Positions 36,501-44,950 of a stretch of DNA of 64,000 bases are shown one piece after another. Origin of the DNA: UTCHB3 sp964531325 (GTDB lineage Bacteria > Bacteroidota > Ignavibacteria > Ignavibacteriales > Ignavibacteriaceae); NCBI GenBank assembly GCA_964531325.1, contig CAZHCW010000003.1:1-64000 (forward strand). The letters run 5' to 3'. The notes below the pieces were generated by a model that saw only the letters and a list, made by a program, of their open reading frames with translations, ran no database searches and had not been told where the DNA came from. The position numbers and the translations under genes are program-made. Position 1 is the first letter of the stretch, and each line of letters begins with the position of its first letter.

Positions 36501-38246
36501 ATGAAAAACCTCAGGACATTAAAGAAATATTTCCTTCGCTATAAAACTGCGCTTATAACGGGAATATTCTTCATAATAGTCTCCAACGCGTTCACAGTTT
36601 ATGTGCCAATCATAATAAAAGACTCCCTAAACGATCTTCAACAAGGGATAGCTGAACATAAACTTGTTGAGTATGCCCTCCTGATTGTTGGATCAACACT
36701 TATGGCAGGGATATTCAGATTTATGATAAGGCAAACGATAATTGTAATTTCCCGGAAAATAGAATATGATCTCCGACAGGATTTTTGGGAGTATATTCAA
36801 CATCTTTCACTCCGTTTTTTCCAGAACAACTCCACCGGAAACATAATGGCGCATGCCACCAACGACATAAGCGCCGTAAGGATGTTTATTGGTCCGGCAG
36901 TTATGTATTCCATCGATACAGGGGTCAGAATAATTATTGTGATCTCGATAATGTCGATGATCAGTTGGGAAGTGACCCTGTGGAGTTTAATTCCTCTCCC
37001 GTTTCTCTCATTTTTAGTATATGTTGTTGGGAAAAAAGTCCACAAACGCTTTACACTGATCCAGGAAAAATTTGCTGATCTTACAACCAAAGCTCAGGAA
37101 AACTTCTCCGGAATCAGAGTTATCAAGTCTTATGTGGCAGAAGAGAGGGAAGTTGCCGAATTTGACAGATTAAGCCGTGAATACCTCTCGAGAAACATGA
37201 AACTTGTGAAAATTCAGGCACTTTTTCAGCCGACTCTTTTTCTCATCACGGGAATGTCTATTATCATCGCAATTTGGGCGGGTGGAACCGCCGTCATCAA
37301 CAAAACTTTGATGATAGGTGATGTTACTGCTTTAATAATGTATCTCGGAATTTTAATCTGGCCAATGATTGCATTTGGATGGGTAATAAACATCATCCAG
37401 CAGGCGGAAGCGAGTATGGCACGACTTAATAAATTGTGGTCCGAAGAACTTGAAATTGCTGATGTTGGAGAGGAAAAAAGTCTGGTTAAGGAGGTTAAGG
37501 GGGAAGTTGAGTTCAGGAATGTTTCATTCAAATATGGCGAAAATCTGCCGTTTGTTCTTCAAAACCTCAACCTGAAAATCCCTGCGGGACATTCACTTGC
37601 AATTATGGGGAACACGGGGAGTGGAAAAACCACTATGATAAATTTGATTCCACGGCTGTTTGATACCACCGAAGGTGAAGTGCTTCTCGATGGTGTGAAT
37701 ATTAAAGATATTTCTCTTAAAACAGTAAGAAGATCAATAGGTTTTGTACCGCAGGAAGCGTTCCTTTTTTCAGAAACGATAAAAAACAACATTTGTTACG
37801 GTAAACCGGATGCAACTGAATCGGAAATTATCCAAAGAGCGGAAATTGCACAATTTTCGAAGGATGTTTTGGAGTTTCCGGAAGGATTTGATACAGTTGT
37901 TGGTGAAAGAGGAATCACACTTTCGGGTGGACAAAAACAGAGGGCGTCACTTACACGGGCTTTGATGACAGACCCTGAAATCCTGATCCTTGACGACTCT
38001 TTTTCTGCTGTTGATACCCACACCGAAGAGGATATCCTTAATGGTTTAAGAGGATTTATGAAAAACAGAACAACTCTGATGGTTAGTCACAGAGTCTCAA
38101 CAGTGAAAGATGCAGATAAAATTGTAATCCTTGACAAAGGGTTGATCGCCGAAGAGGGAACTCACGATGAACTCATCAAACTTAACGGTTTGTATGCAGG
38201 AATCTACAACAGACAACTGCTTGAACAGGAAATCGAAGAAATTTAA
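36501..38246 (+). CDS. Heterodimeric ABC exporter subunit with degenerate ATP site residue
   Basis: A 581-residue half-transporter. Six membrane helices occupy about 15-310; the ATPase domain follows from ~335, with Walker A GNTGSGKTT, Q-loop VPQEAF, signature LSGGQKQR, Walker B ILILDDSFSAVD and H-switch VSHRVS. The residue after the Walker B aspartate is Asp rather than the catalytic Glu, the mark of the non-hydrolysing site in heterodimeric type IV exporters of the TM287/288 or BmrCD kind. Substrate is unknown (drug, lipid or peptide). Partner is the gene at 38394; a 48-residue ORF lies between them with a TAATG overlap. Confidence 0.92.
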   Translation: MKNLRTLKKYFLRYKTALITGIFFIIVSNAFTVYVPIIIKDSLNDLQQGIAEHKLVEYALLIVGSTLMAGIFRFMIRQTIIVISRKIEYDLRQDFWEYIQHLSLRFFQNNSTGNIMAHATNDISAVRMFIGPAVMYSIDTGVRIIIVISIMSMISWEVTLWSLIPLPFLSFLVYVVGKKVHKRFTLIQEKFADLTTKAQENFSGIRVIKSYVAEEREVAEFDRLSREYLSRNMKLVKIQALFQPTLFLITGMSIIIAIWAGGTAVINKTLMIGDVTALIMYLGILIWPMIAFGWVINIIQQAEASMARLNKLWSEELEIADVGEEKSLVKEVKGEVEFRNVSFKYGENLPFVLQNLNLKIPAGHSLAIMGNTGSGKTTMINLIPRLFDTTEGEVLLDGVNIKDISLKTVRRSIGFVPQEAFLFSETIKNNICYGKPDATESEIIQRAEIAQFSKDVLEFPEGFDTVVGERGITLSGGQKQRASLTRALMTDPEILILDDSFSAVDTHTEEDILNGLRGFMKNRTTLMVSHRVSTVKDADKIVILDKGLIAEEGTHDELIKLNGLYAGIYNRQLLEQEIEEI

Positions 38247-38392
38247 TGAGTTATATCATGGAATTAAAAAAAATTATCACGACACACATCGCTTTTGATT
38301 CTGCTGAAGCAGTGGAAAGAATCCTTGAGACAACTACTCTAAATATTAACAGCTTTTCAGAAGCGAAAATTATTACAAGGTTATTTAATTAA
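38246..38392 (+). CDS. 48-residue ORF translationally coupled between two ABC exporter genes
   Basis: The ATG overlaps the stop of the first ABC gene (TAATG), and its TAA ends one base before the start of the second (ATG 38394). The product reads MSYIMELKKIITTHIAFDS, then AEAVERILETTTLN and ends ITRLFN. It has no hydrophobic segment and may form a short helix (FDSAEAVERILE). It belongs to no family I recognise. The junction architecture argues for translation, at least as a coupling leader. Confidence 0.55.
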   Translation: MSYIMELKKIITTHIAFDSAEAVERILETTTLNINSFSEAKIITRLFN

Positions 38393-38393
38393 A

Positions 38394-40187
38394 ATGGCAA
38401 AAAAGAACAGTTCTGAAGATGAAATATTAGGTAAGGCCTACGACGCGAAGCTGATGAAAAGGCTTCTTGGATTTGTAAAACCTTATAAAAAATATGTGAT
38501 CCTGGCGATATTATTAAATATTCTGGTGGCGGGCCTTGGTCCCTTGCGCCCATATTTAACCAAAATTGCGATAGATGATAAGATTTTTAACGGAGATCTT
38601 CACGGGCTTATGCTCATTTCGGTGGCACTTATTGGTGCACTTGTGTTTCAATCGGTTATCCAATATTTCCTCACCTATTTTACAAATCTCCTTGGTCAAA
38701 AAACCATTCTTGATCTCAGGGATAAACTTTTCAGGCATACTCAGAAACTGTCGGTCAGTTTTTTTGACAGAACACCAATCGGCAGGATGGTAACAAGGGT
38801 GACAAATGATGTTGAATCGTTGAATGAACTCTTCACATCAGGTATTGTAATGGTGTTCAGCGATGTTTTTATAATTGTCTGGATTCTCGGTTTTATGTTT
38901 TTTATAAACTGGGAACTGGCACTTATTACCCTGTCGGTGCTTCCTCTTTTAATTTATGGCACATTTTTGTTCCGGAAGAAGGTTCGCGAGTCATATCGTG
39001 ATATCAGAAAATATCTTGCCCGTCTCAATTCGTATATGCAGGAACATATCACCGGGATGGGGATTGTTCGTCTTTTTAACAAAGAGAAAGAAGAAGCTAA
39101 AAGATTTGCCCAGATCAACGGTGATCATCGGGATGAAAACATAAGATCGGTGTTTTATTATGCAGTCTTTTACCCCGGGGTGGAGTTAATTTCCTCAGCC
39201 GCAATTGCGCTCATAATCTGGTATGGCGGTGGTGATGTGGTGCAGAATAAAATCTCACTTGGTGTGCTTTTTGCGTTTATTCAATATACAGAAATGTTTT
39301 TTAGACCAATCAGGGACCTCTCTGAGAAGTATAACATTATGCAAACTGCAATGGCATCTTCAGAAAGAATTTTCTCTCTGCTGGATGACCAGTCATTTAT
39401 TAAAAACCCTGAAAACCCTGTACCACTTGATATAGTAAAGGGGAAGATTGAGTTTGAAAAAGTTAACTTTGCTTACAATGAAGAGAACCTGATCCTTAAA
39501 GATATCTCATTTGTCATCAATCCGGGTGAAACTGTTGCAATTGTGGGTGCCACAGGAGCGGGAAAAACCAGTATCATCAACATCCTGACACGGTTTTATG
39601 ATATTAATTCCGGAAGAATTTTGGTTGACGGAGTTGATATAACAAAGGTGGATAAAAGGGAACTCCGTAGCAAAATTTCCATCGTGCTTCAGGATGTATT
39701 TCTATTTTTTGGAACCATCAGATCCAATATCGGGATGAATAATCCCGGAATCTCCGATGATAAAATTGTCGCATCAGCTAAACATGTGGGAGCCGATAAA
39801 TTTATCCAAAATCTTCCAAATCAGTATGATGAAGAGGTAAAAGAGAGAGGTGCAACCCTTTCTGTTGGACAAAAACAGTTAATCTCATTTGCAAGAGCTC
39901 TGGCTCACGATCCAAGCATCCTCATCCTCGATGAAGCCACTTCAAGCGTTGATACTGAAACTGAAAATATGATTCAGACGGCAATCGAAACCCTTCTCGA
40001 AGGAAGAACCGCCATCGTAATCGCCCACAGGCTTTCAACAATCAGAAATGCACACAAGATTATGGTTATGCACAAAGGTGAAATTAAAGAGATGGGCAAC
40101 CACGAAGAACTCCTCGAAAAAAGAGGACTTTACTACAAGTTGTATCAACTTCAGTATAAAGATCAGGAATTGGTGTTTTCCAAATAA
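38394..40187 (+). CDS. Heterodimeric ABC exporter subunit (catalytic-site half)
   Basis: A 597-residue half-transporter partner of the gene at 36501. About six membrane helices are at 30-330. The ATPase has Walker A GATGAGKTS, Q-loop VLQDVF, a variant signature LSVGQKQL, Walker B ILILDEATSSVD with the catalytic Glu, and H-switch IAHRLS. In a heterodimer its intact Walker B pairs with the canonical LSGGQ of the partner to make the hydrolysing site, while its LSVGQ pairs with the degenerate site. This mutual fit supports a real heterodimer. Located in the inner membrane. Confidence 0.93.
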   Translation: MAKKNSSEDEILGKAYDAKLMKRLLGFVKPYKKYVILAILLNILVAGLGPLRPYLTKIAIDDKIFNGDLHGLMLISVALIGALVFQSVIQYFLTYFTNLLGQKTILDLRDKLFRHTQKLSVSFFDRTPIGRMVTRVTNDVESLNELFTSGIVMVFSDVFIIVWILGFMFFINWELALITLSVLPLLIYGTFLFRKKVRESYRDIRKYLARLNSYMQEHITGMGIVRLFNKEKEEAKRFAQINGDHRDENIRSVFYYAVFYPGVELISSAAIALIIWYGGGDVVQNKISLGVLFAFIQYTEMFFRPIRDLSEKYNIMQTAMASSERIFSLLDDQSFIKNPENPVPLDIVKGKIEFEKVNFAYNEENLILKDISFVINPGETVAIVGATGAGKTSIINILTRFYDINSGRILVDGVDITKVDKRELRSKISIVLQDVFLFFGTIRSNIGMNNPGISDDKIVASAKHVGADKFIQNLPNQYDEEVKERGATLSVGQKQLISFARALAHDPSILILDEATSSVDTETENMIQTAIETLLEGRTAIVIAHRLSTIRNAHKIMVMHKGEIKEMGNHEELLEKRGLYYKLYQLQYKDQELVFSK

Positions 40188-40268
40188 TATATTAATGTTT
40201 CATTAACTCTTCCGTTTGTATTATATTTCAGTAGATCAATATAAATTACATACGGAGAAGAATTTAAT

Positions 40269-41300
40269 ATGTCACAAACACCCTTTATGACTCTGGAGCG
40301 ATATATTATCGAAGAAGAGCGTAAACATCCTGAGGCAACGGGAGCGCTGTCACGGATACTTTCAGACCTCTCAATCGCTGCAAAAATCATCTCAAGAGAG
40401 GTGAACAAAGCCGGTCTGGTTGAAATTCTCGGCTTTACGGGCGATACTAATGTTCACGGCGAATCGGTAAAAAAACTTGATATGTATGCCCACGATATGA
40501 TCTTTAAAGCAATGGATCATGGCGGTCAACTTTGTATTATGGCTTCTGAAGAAGAGGAAGACATTATCCACATCCCCCACCACTTCACCATCGGAAAATA
40601 TGTTCTTTTGTTTGATCCTCTTGATGGGTCGTCAAACATCGATGCCAATGTGAACATTGGTACAATCTTCTCAATTTTTAAAAGAGTCTCAGATGGTGAT
40701 GGTCCCGGTACCCTTGAAGATTGTCTGCAACCGGGAACCGAGCAAGTCGCGGCGGGGTATGTTATCTATGGTTCATCCACGATGCTTGTTTATACCACAG
40801 GTGAAGGGGTTCATGGATTTACACTTGACCCCTCAATTGGTGAATTTATCCTCTCCCACCACAACATCAGAATCCCCGAAAAAGGGAAGATATACAGCAT
40901 CAATGAAGGTAACTACAAATATTGGCATCCCGGACTGAAAAAATATATCAAATGGCTGCAGGAAGAGGATAAAGCGACATCAAGACCATACTCAACCAGA
41001 TATATCGGTTCGATGGTGGCAGATGTTCACAGAACAATTTTATACGGTGGAATCTTTATGTATCCGGCAGACAGTCGAAACCCAAAAGGGAAATTACGAC
41101 TGATGTATGAGTGTAATCCTGTTTCATTTATTGTGGAAGCTTGTGGAGGGAAGGCAATTACTGGATATTCAAGAGTTCTTGAAGAGGTACCAAATTCACT
41201 TCATGAGAGATGCCCGATTTTTATCGGCAGCCCGTATGATATCGACAAAGTTGCCAAGTTTATTGCAGATACAGACGCAGAACTTGAAAAGCCATTATAA
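40269..41300 (+). CDS. fbp: Fructose-1,6-bisphosphatase, class I
   Basis: A 343-residue class I FBPase, removing the 1-phosphate of fructose 1,6-bisphosphate in gluconeogenesis or the reductive pentose cycle. The metal-binding motif LFDPLDGSSNIDAN is at ~116-129 and the upstream acidic EEEED cluster supplies further metal ligands. The GKLRLMYECNPVSFIVEACGG motif (given in part: RLMYECNPVSF) and the substrate-binding RYIGSMVAD segment are conserved. ACGGAGAAG precedes the start. It is transcribed alone and converges on a small minus-strand gene. Confidence 0.96.
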   Translation: MSQTPFMTLERYIIEEERKHPEATGALSRILSDLSIAAKIISREVNKAGLVEILGFTGDTNVHGESVKKLDMYAHDMIFKAMDHGGQLCIMASEEEEDIIHIPHHFTIGKYVLLFDPLDGSSNIDANVNIGTIFSIFKRVSDGDGPGTLEDCLQPGTEQVAAGYVIYGSSTMLVYTTGEGVHGFTLDPSIGEFILSHHNIRIPEKGKIYSINEGNYKYWHPGLKKYIKWLQEEDKATSRPYSTRYIGSMVADVHRTILYGGIFMYPADSRNPKGKLRLMYECNPVSFIVEACGGKAITGYSRVLEEVPNSLHERCPIFIGSPYDIDKVAKFIADTDAELEKPL

Positions 41301-41310
41301 TTGAAAAAAT

Positions 41311-41335
41311 GAGGCTGTCATTTTGTGGCAGCCTC
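41311..41335. terminator. Hairpin terminator between fbp and the 90-residue gene
   Basis: Stem GAGGCTGTCA/TGGCAGCCTC (one G-T pair). On the minus strand it is followed by six T (plus-strand GAAAAAATGAGG), so it is a full intrinsic terminator for the gene at 41344; on the plus strand no T-run follows. Same hairpin family as 2130 and 2765. Confidence 0.85.
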
Positions 41336-41343
41336 AACCAAAC

Positions 41344-41616
41344 TTATTCGGCGATTTTAACCGATTTAATCTTTTCAGCGAGCAGAGAAATCAGATTGTC
41401 TCTGGAAATCCCCTCAATTGTGAATTTACCCGACTTGATAATTATCTCGGGTCCATCCCCTTGTTTGTTAAAAAACTTAAATAACATATAACCAAGTCTG
41501 TTTCTGTCATTTGGCACAGGCAGATATTCTTTTAAATCTTCAGCCACGGAATAAACCTGTTTTTCAAGTGAGTTTTCCGGGAAATCGACCGTTTTTGGTC
41601 CGGGAAGTGTTGTCAT
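41344..41616 (-). CDS. Hypothetical 90-residue protein
   Basis: No family recognised. The sequence MTTLPGPKTVDFPENS leads into an acidic/basic soluble segment without signal or membrane helix; VPNDRNRLGYMLFKFFN and EIIIKSGKFTIEGIS look like a small alpha/beta fold. The ATG at 41616 was preferred over the preceding TTG. It is flanked by its own hairpin terminator and lies upstream of nothing obvious. Start and reality are supported by clean codon use and the terminator. Confidence 0.6.
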   Translation of the reverse strand: MTTLPGPKTVDFPENSLEKQVYSVAEDLKEYLPVPNDRNRLGYMLFKFFNKQGDGPEIIIKSGKFTIEGISRDNLISLLAEKIKSVKIAE

Positions 41617-41697
41617 CAATATTCTCGTAAAAGTTAAAATTTATTCCACTAAAATAATAAAGTTTGGAATGATAACAGCAAAAGAAGCAAAAGGGGA

Positions 41698-41727
41698 GAG
41701 GTTGCCATCGTAAAAAATGACAACCTC
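41698..41727 (-). terminator. Terminator of the hdr-flx operon
   Basis: Stem GAGGTTGCCA/TGACAACCTC (one mismatch-like C-A or wobble) 12 bases beyond the flxA stop, followed on the minus strand by CCCCTTTT. It is a fourth member of the GAGG(C/T)TG hairpin family. Confidence 0.65.
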
Positions 41728-41738
41728 AGTAATATTAA

Positions 41739-42569
41739 TCAGTATTCCTGTGGAAGTTCCAACATTTCTCTGTATGAAAAAACGGGACCGTCTTTACATA
41801 CATAAACATTTCCTATGTTGCATCTGCCACACTTACCGAGTCCACATTTCATCCTGTTTTCGAGAGTGGTAATCATGTTATCCTCGGTGAAGCCAAGTTT
41901 CTCAAGTACAGGGAAAGTGTATTTAATCATTATTGGTGGCCCGCAGATTATGGCTATACTGTTTTCTGAAGCAGGAGCAACCTTTTCAACGATTGAAGGG
42001 ACAAATCCCACTTCTTCCGTCCAATCGGGTGTCTCACCACCAGGATCAACAGTAACAACTGTTTTTACACCATCCATTTTTTTCCACTCTTCCAGTTCTC
42101 TTTTATACACAAGGTCGGAAACCGAACGGGCGCCATATACAATCGTTACATCTTTGAATTTATCCCTGAGATCAAGTACATTCCATATAATGCAGCGGAC
42201 GGGAGCAAGTCCAATTCCACCGGCAATGAAGACCACATTTTTCCCTTCCATCTGTTCCAGTGGGAAGTGATTTCCGTAGGGACCTCTTAATCCGATAATA
42301 TCTCCTTTGTTCATTTTGTTGAGTGCCCGGGTTACTTTTCCGGCGATCTTAAAAGAACATTCGAGATATTCGGTTCGTGTGGGGGGAGAAGCTATGCAGA
42401 ATGTACATTCTCCTTCACCAAATACAGAGTATTCAGCAAACTGACCGGCAAGAAAGGAAAACTCATCCCTCATCTTTTTGCTGACAAATTGCAATTTGAA
42501 GGTTTTTATATCAGGAGTCTCCTGAATAATATCCATGATTTCAACGAGTTCGGGTTTGTAAATATTCAT
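41739..42569 (-). CDS. flxA: FlxA-like FAD/NAD(P)-binding oxidoreductase subunit
   Basis: A 276-residue flavoprotein of the ferredoxin-NADP reductase/PyrK type. The FAD domain has FLAGQFAEYSVFGEGECTFCIAS; the pyridine nucleotide domain has VFIAGGIGLAPVRCII and ends IICGPPIMI. Four C-terminal cysteines (MKCGLGKCGRCNIG and VYVC) bind a [2Fe-2S] cluster. As the FlxA subunit it would oxidise NADH and pass electrons through FlxB/C/D to HdrA. It is the last gene of the seven-gene operon, 12 bases after flxB. Confidence 0.9.
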   Translation of the reverse strand: MNIYKPELVEIMDIIQETPDIKTFKLQFVSKKMRDEFSFLAGQFAEYSVFGEGECTFCIASPPTRTEYLECSFKIAGKVTRALNKMNKGDIIGLRGPYGNHFPLEQMEGKNVVFIAGGIGLAPVRCIIWNVLDLRDKFKDVTIVYGARSVSDLVYKRELEEWKKMDGVKTVVTVDPGGETPDWTEEVGFVPSIVEKVAPASENSIAIICGPPIMIKYTFPVLEKLGFTEDNMITTLENRMKCGLGKCGRCNIGNVYVCKDGPVFSYREMLELPQEY

Positions 42570-42581
42570 CTGATCCTCCTT

Positions 42582-43610
42582 TCAATTAGTGGTTGAATGT
42601 GCAATTTGATCGATCTCTTCCAACAACTCAAGTATGTCGGTGGAAACGGGACATCCGCGTGAACATCTTCCACAACCGGTGCACAAAATTTCTGAGAATT
42701 TGTCGTTGTAATATTTGAACTTGTGTGAGATTCGTTGTCTGTATCGTTTTTCACGACTGTCTCTTGGGTTGTGTCCCGAGGCGTGTTTTGTGAAGAGAGA
42801 AAACTGGCAGGCATCCCAGTTTTTTGCTCTTACACCGGCACAGGTTCCACACTGTTCGTCAACTATATCAAAACAATGGCAAGTAGGACAAACAAATGCG
42901 CATTGCCCGCAGCTCAGACATGTTTCGCCGGCTTCGTCCCAGAATTTGTGTTCAAAATTGTTGTCTAACCACTTTTTTACACTTTCATAATCGAACTTCT
43001 TTTCATCGTGTCCGTTTTTATTTTCTGCAGGAGGATTTCCGGTATAAGGTTCAAAAAAATTTGCGAATTTTTCGATGAATTTGTTTCCTTTATCAGTGAT
43101 GGTTTTGGCCACAAAAGCTTCACTATCCGGAATCAGGAAGATATCCGAACCCTTCTCAGAGTTCTGTGACAGACCAACTTCGTTGCAAAAGCAATAGTCA
43201 TCCTGATAATTACACTTCATGCCGATTATTATCGAGTTCTCCACTCTGCGATTAAAAAAGTCATCGGCATAATCCCAGTTGAATACTTTTGAGAGTATCG
43301 GTAACGAGGCTGTATCACACGGTCTTGCACCAATTACCACCGTCTTTCTATCATCAATCACAGGTTCCTTCAGGCCGATGGTTCCATTGTTGTTTTTATA
43401 ATAAAACAAAGCCTCTGTTTTAGCGAAAAAGTGTTCTTTAAAAGAGATTGAAGTGGGCGGAGTATCACCTTGCATAAAATTCAGGGTCTCATCAAAATTC
43501 TCCGAGAAGCGTTTCCCATCCGGAGTTACTCCGATAACACGGAAGTTGTCCTTTTTGAGGTGTTCCATTAACTTGGAGAGATTACTTTTTTCAATTTTCA
43601 TCAGTTTCAT
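42582..43610 (-). CDS. flxB: FlxB-like iron-sulfur protein (4Fe-4S dicluster domain)
   Basis: A 342-residue iron-sulfur protein. The N-terminal half resembles the F420-hydrogenase/sulfite-reductase A type electron carrier (VVIGARPCDTASL, NCQYDDYCFCNEVG-like). The C-terminal half holds two 4Fe-4S clusters: CLSCGQCAFVCPTCHC at ~232-247 and CTGCGRCSRGCPVS at ~314-327. Additional cysteines (CGTCAGVRAKNWDAC) may bind a further cluster. It is a predicted electron relay in the Flx module. It starts eight bases after flxC. Confidence 0.87.
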   Translation of the reverse strand: MKLMKIEKSNLSKLMEHLKKDNFRVIGVTPDGKRFSENFDETLNFMQGDTPPTSISFKEHFFAKTEALFYYKNNNGTIGLKEPVIDDRKTVVIGARPCDTASLPILSKVFNWDYADDFFNRRVENSIIIGMKCNYQDDYCFCNEVGLSQNSEKGSDIFLIPDSEAFVAKTITDKGNKFIEKFANFFEPYTGNPPAENKNGHDEKKFDYESVKKWLDNNFEHKFWDEAGETCLSCGQCAFVCPTCHCFDIVDEQCGTCAGVRAKNWDACQFSLFTKHASGHNPRDSREKRYRQRISHKFKYYNDKFSEILCTGCGRCSRGCPVSTDILELLEEIDQIAHSTTN

Positions 43611-43618
43611 ATAACCTC

Positions 43619-44482
43619 CTACCTGATAAATTCTTCATGGTCGAAAGTGCTGAATGTACCAATCAGAGTCGGTGCATTCATGTCTGTTCCGTGTCTGTAA
43701 CCAAATTCCTTAAATGCCACCATTCCCATTTTCCTGTTTAAGAGAGAAAGAGGAATATCGGCGGGACAAACACGATCACACTCGCCGCAGCCAATGCATC
43801 TGCCTGCCTGATGGAAAGCACGAATCATGTTCCAGGTAAAGTTAGCCCTGGCTGTAGAACTGCTTTCTATCCAGCGGGGTTCGGTTTTGTCGGCTATACA
43901 CTGTTCACAGTAACACATAGGACAAACTTCCCTGCAAGCATAACACTTGAGACACTTTTCGAACTCTGCATTCCAAAATTCAAGTCTTTGCTCAGGAGTC
44001 ATCTCATCGATTTGTTTCATCAAAATGGCCATATCATCGTCGGGCAGTTCAAATTCTACAGATTCCCCAACGACGACATCAAACCATGCAGGAGTTTTTG
44101 AAGCGCAACTTCTGCATTTTATCTGAGTATTCTCCTTTGAGAATTCCCTGGTTTGGTCTTTCACCACACCACTGCAATTAACCCCGATCACATAAAGGTC
44201 TTCCCTCTTAACCCTGTTTTCCTGGATTAGTGCGTTAATTGTTTTAAGATCACAGGGTTTTAGAACGATACCAATCTTCCCTTGAGAAGGATTTTGGAAC
44301 CTGTGAATAAAAACTGCCAGATTATTAACTGCATTGCAATTAAATGTCAGTTTTTCAGTCTCTTCCACATTATGAGCGATGAAAGGTTTGAGGTGGTGAT
44401 GTTTATCTTCCGTGTAACCGATGATAAAGGAGGCTTTGTTTTCACTTATTGCCTCACGGCAAACTGATCTTAGTTGGTCCAT
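43619..44482 (-). CDS. flxC: FlxC-like iron-sulfur protein (4Fe-4S dicluster domain)
   Basis: A 287-residue relay protein. It contains LKPCDLKTINALI and IGVNCSGV in an F420-hydrogenase-beta-like N-terminal part, a CRSCASKTP pair, and two cluster motifs: CLKCYACREVCPMCYCEQC and CIGCGECDRVCPADIP. Along with FlxB it links the NADH-oxidising FlxA to FlxD. Its ATG overlaps the flxD stop by one base (TGATG). Confidence 0.87.
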   Translation of the reverse strand: MDQLRSVCREAISENKASFIIGYTEDKHHHLKPFIAHNVEETEKLTFNCNAVNNLAVFIHRFQNPSQGKIGIVLKPCDLKTINALIQENRVKREDLYVIGVNCSGVVKDQTREFSKENTQIKCRSCASKTPAWFDVVVGESVEFELPDDDMAILMKQIDEMTPEQRLEFWNAEFEKCLKCYACREVCPMCYCEQCIADKTEPRWIESSSTARANFTWNMIRAFHQAGRCIGCGECDRVCPADIPLSLLNRKMGMVAFKEFGYRHGTDMNAPTLIGTFSTFDHEEFIR

Positions 44483-44949
44483 CAGATTTCCACTCCTTCC
44501 TCTTCCATAATCGGTAGTTCGATGTTCCTCGCCATCTTTCGGTATTGATCAAAAGGACCCTTCTGTCTTACGGTTTCGGTTACCCCGTCGATCACATCAA
44601 CCCACTTTTTACCTTCTGAAGCTGAAACCCATGAGAAGTGAAGCCGGGAGGAATCTATACCCGTAAACTCTGCCAACTCTCTGAACATTATCCATCTTCT
44701 TCTTGCGTGGAAATTTCCTGCGTTATAGTGACAATCACCGGGATGGCAGCCTGATACAAGCACACCATCAGCTCCGCTATCAAACGCTTTAAGAATAAAA
44801 ACAGGATCGATTCTTCCGGTACACGGAACACGAATTAATCTTGCATTTGGTTGTTGTTTAAGCCTTGAAGTACCCGCAAGATCGGCTCCGGTGTAGGTAC
44901 ACCAATTACATACAAACGCTACTATTTTAGGTTCAAATTTTTCTTCCAT
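44482..44949 (-). CDS. flxD: FlxD/MvhD-type hydrogenase iron-sulfur subunit
   Basis: A 155-residue MvhD-family protein carrying a [2Fe-2S] cluster. Hallmark motifs are FVCNWCTYTGAD near the N terminus, RVPCTGRIDPVF, and GVLVSGCHPGDCHY. It is the electron entry from the Flx module to HdrA, corresponding to MvhD in methanogens. The ATG at 44949 was chosen for GAGGTG just upstream and because it starts one base after the hdrA stop; the ATG seven codons earlier is inside hdrA. Confidence 0.93.
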   Translation of the reverse strand: MEEKFEPKIVAFVCNWCTYTGADLAGTSRLKQQPNARLIRVPCTGRIDPVFILKAFDSGADGVLVSGCHPGDCHYNAGNFHARRRWIMFRELAEFTGIDSSRLHFSWVSASEGKKWVDVIDGVTETVRQKGPFDQYRKMARNIELPIMEEEGVEI

Positions 44950-44950
44950 G

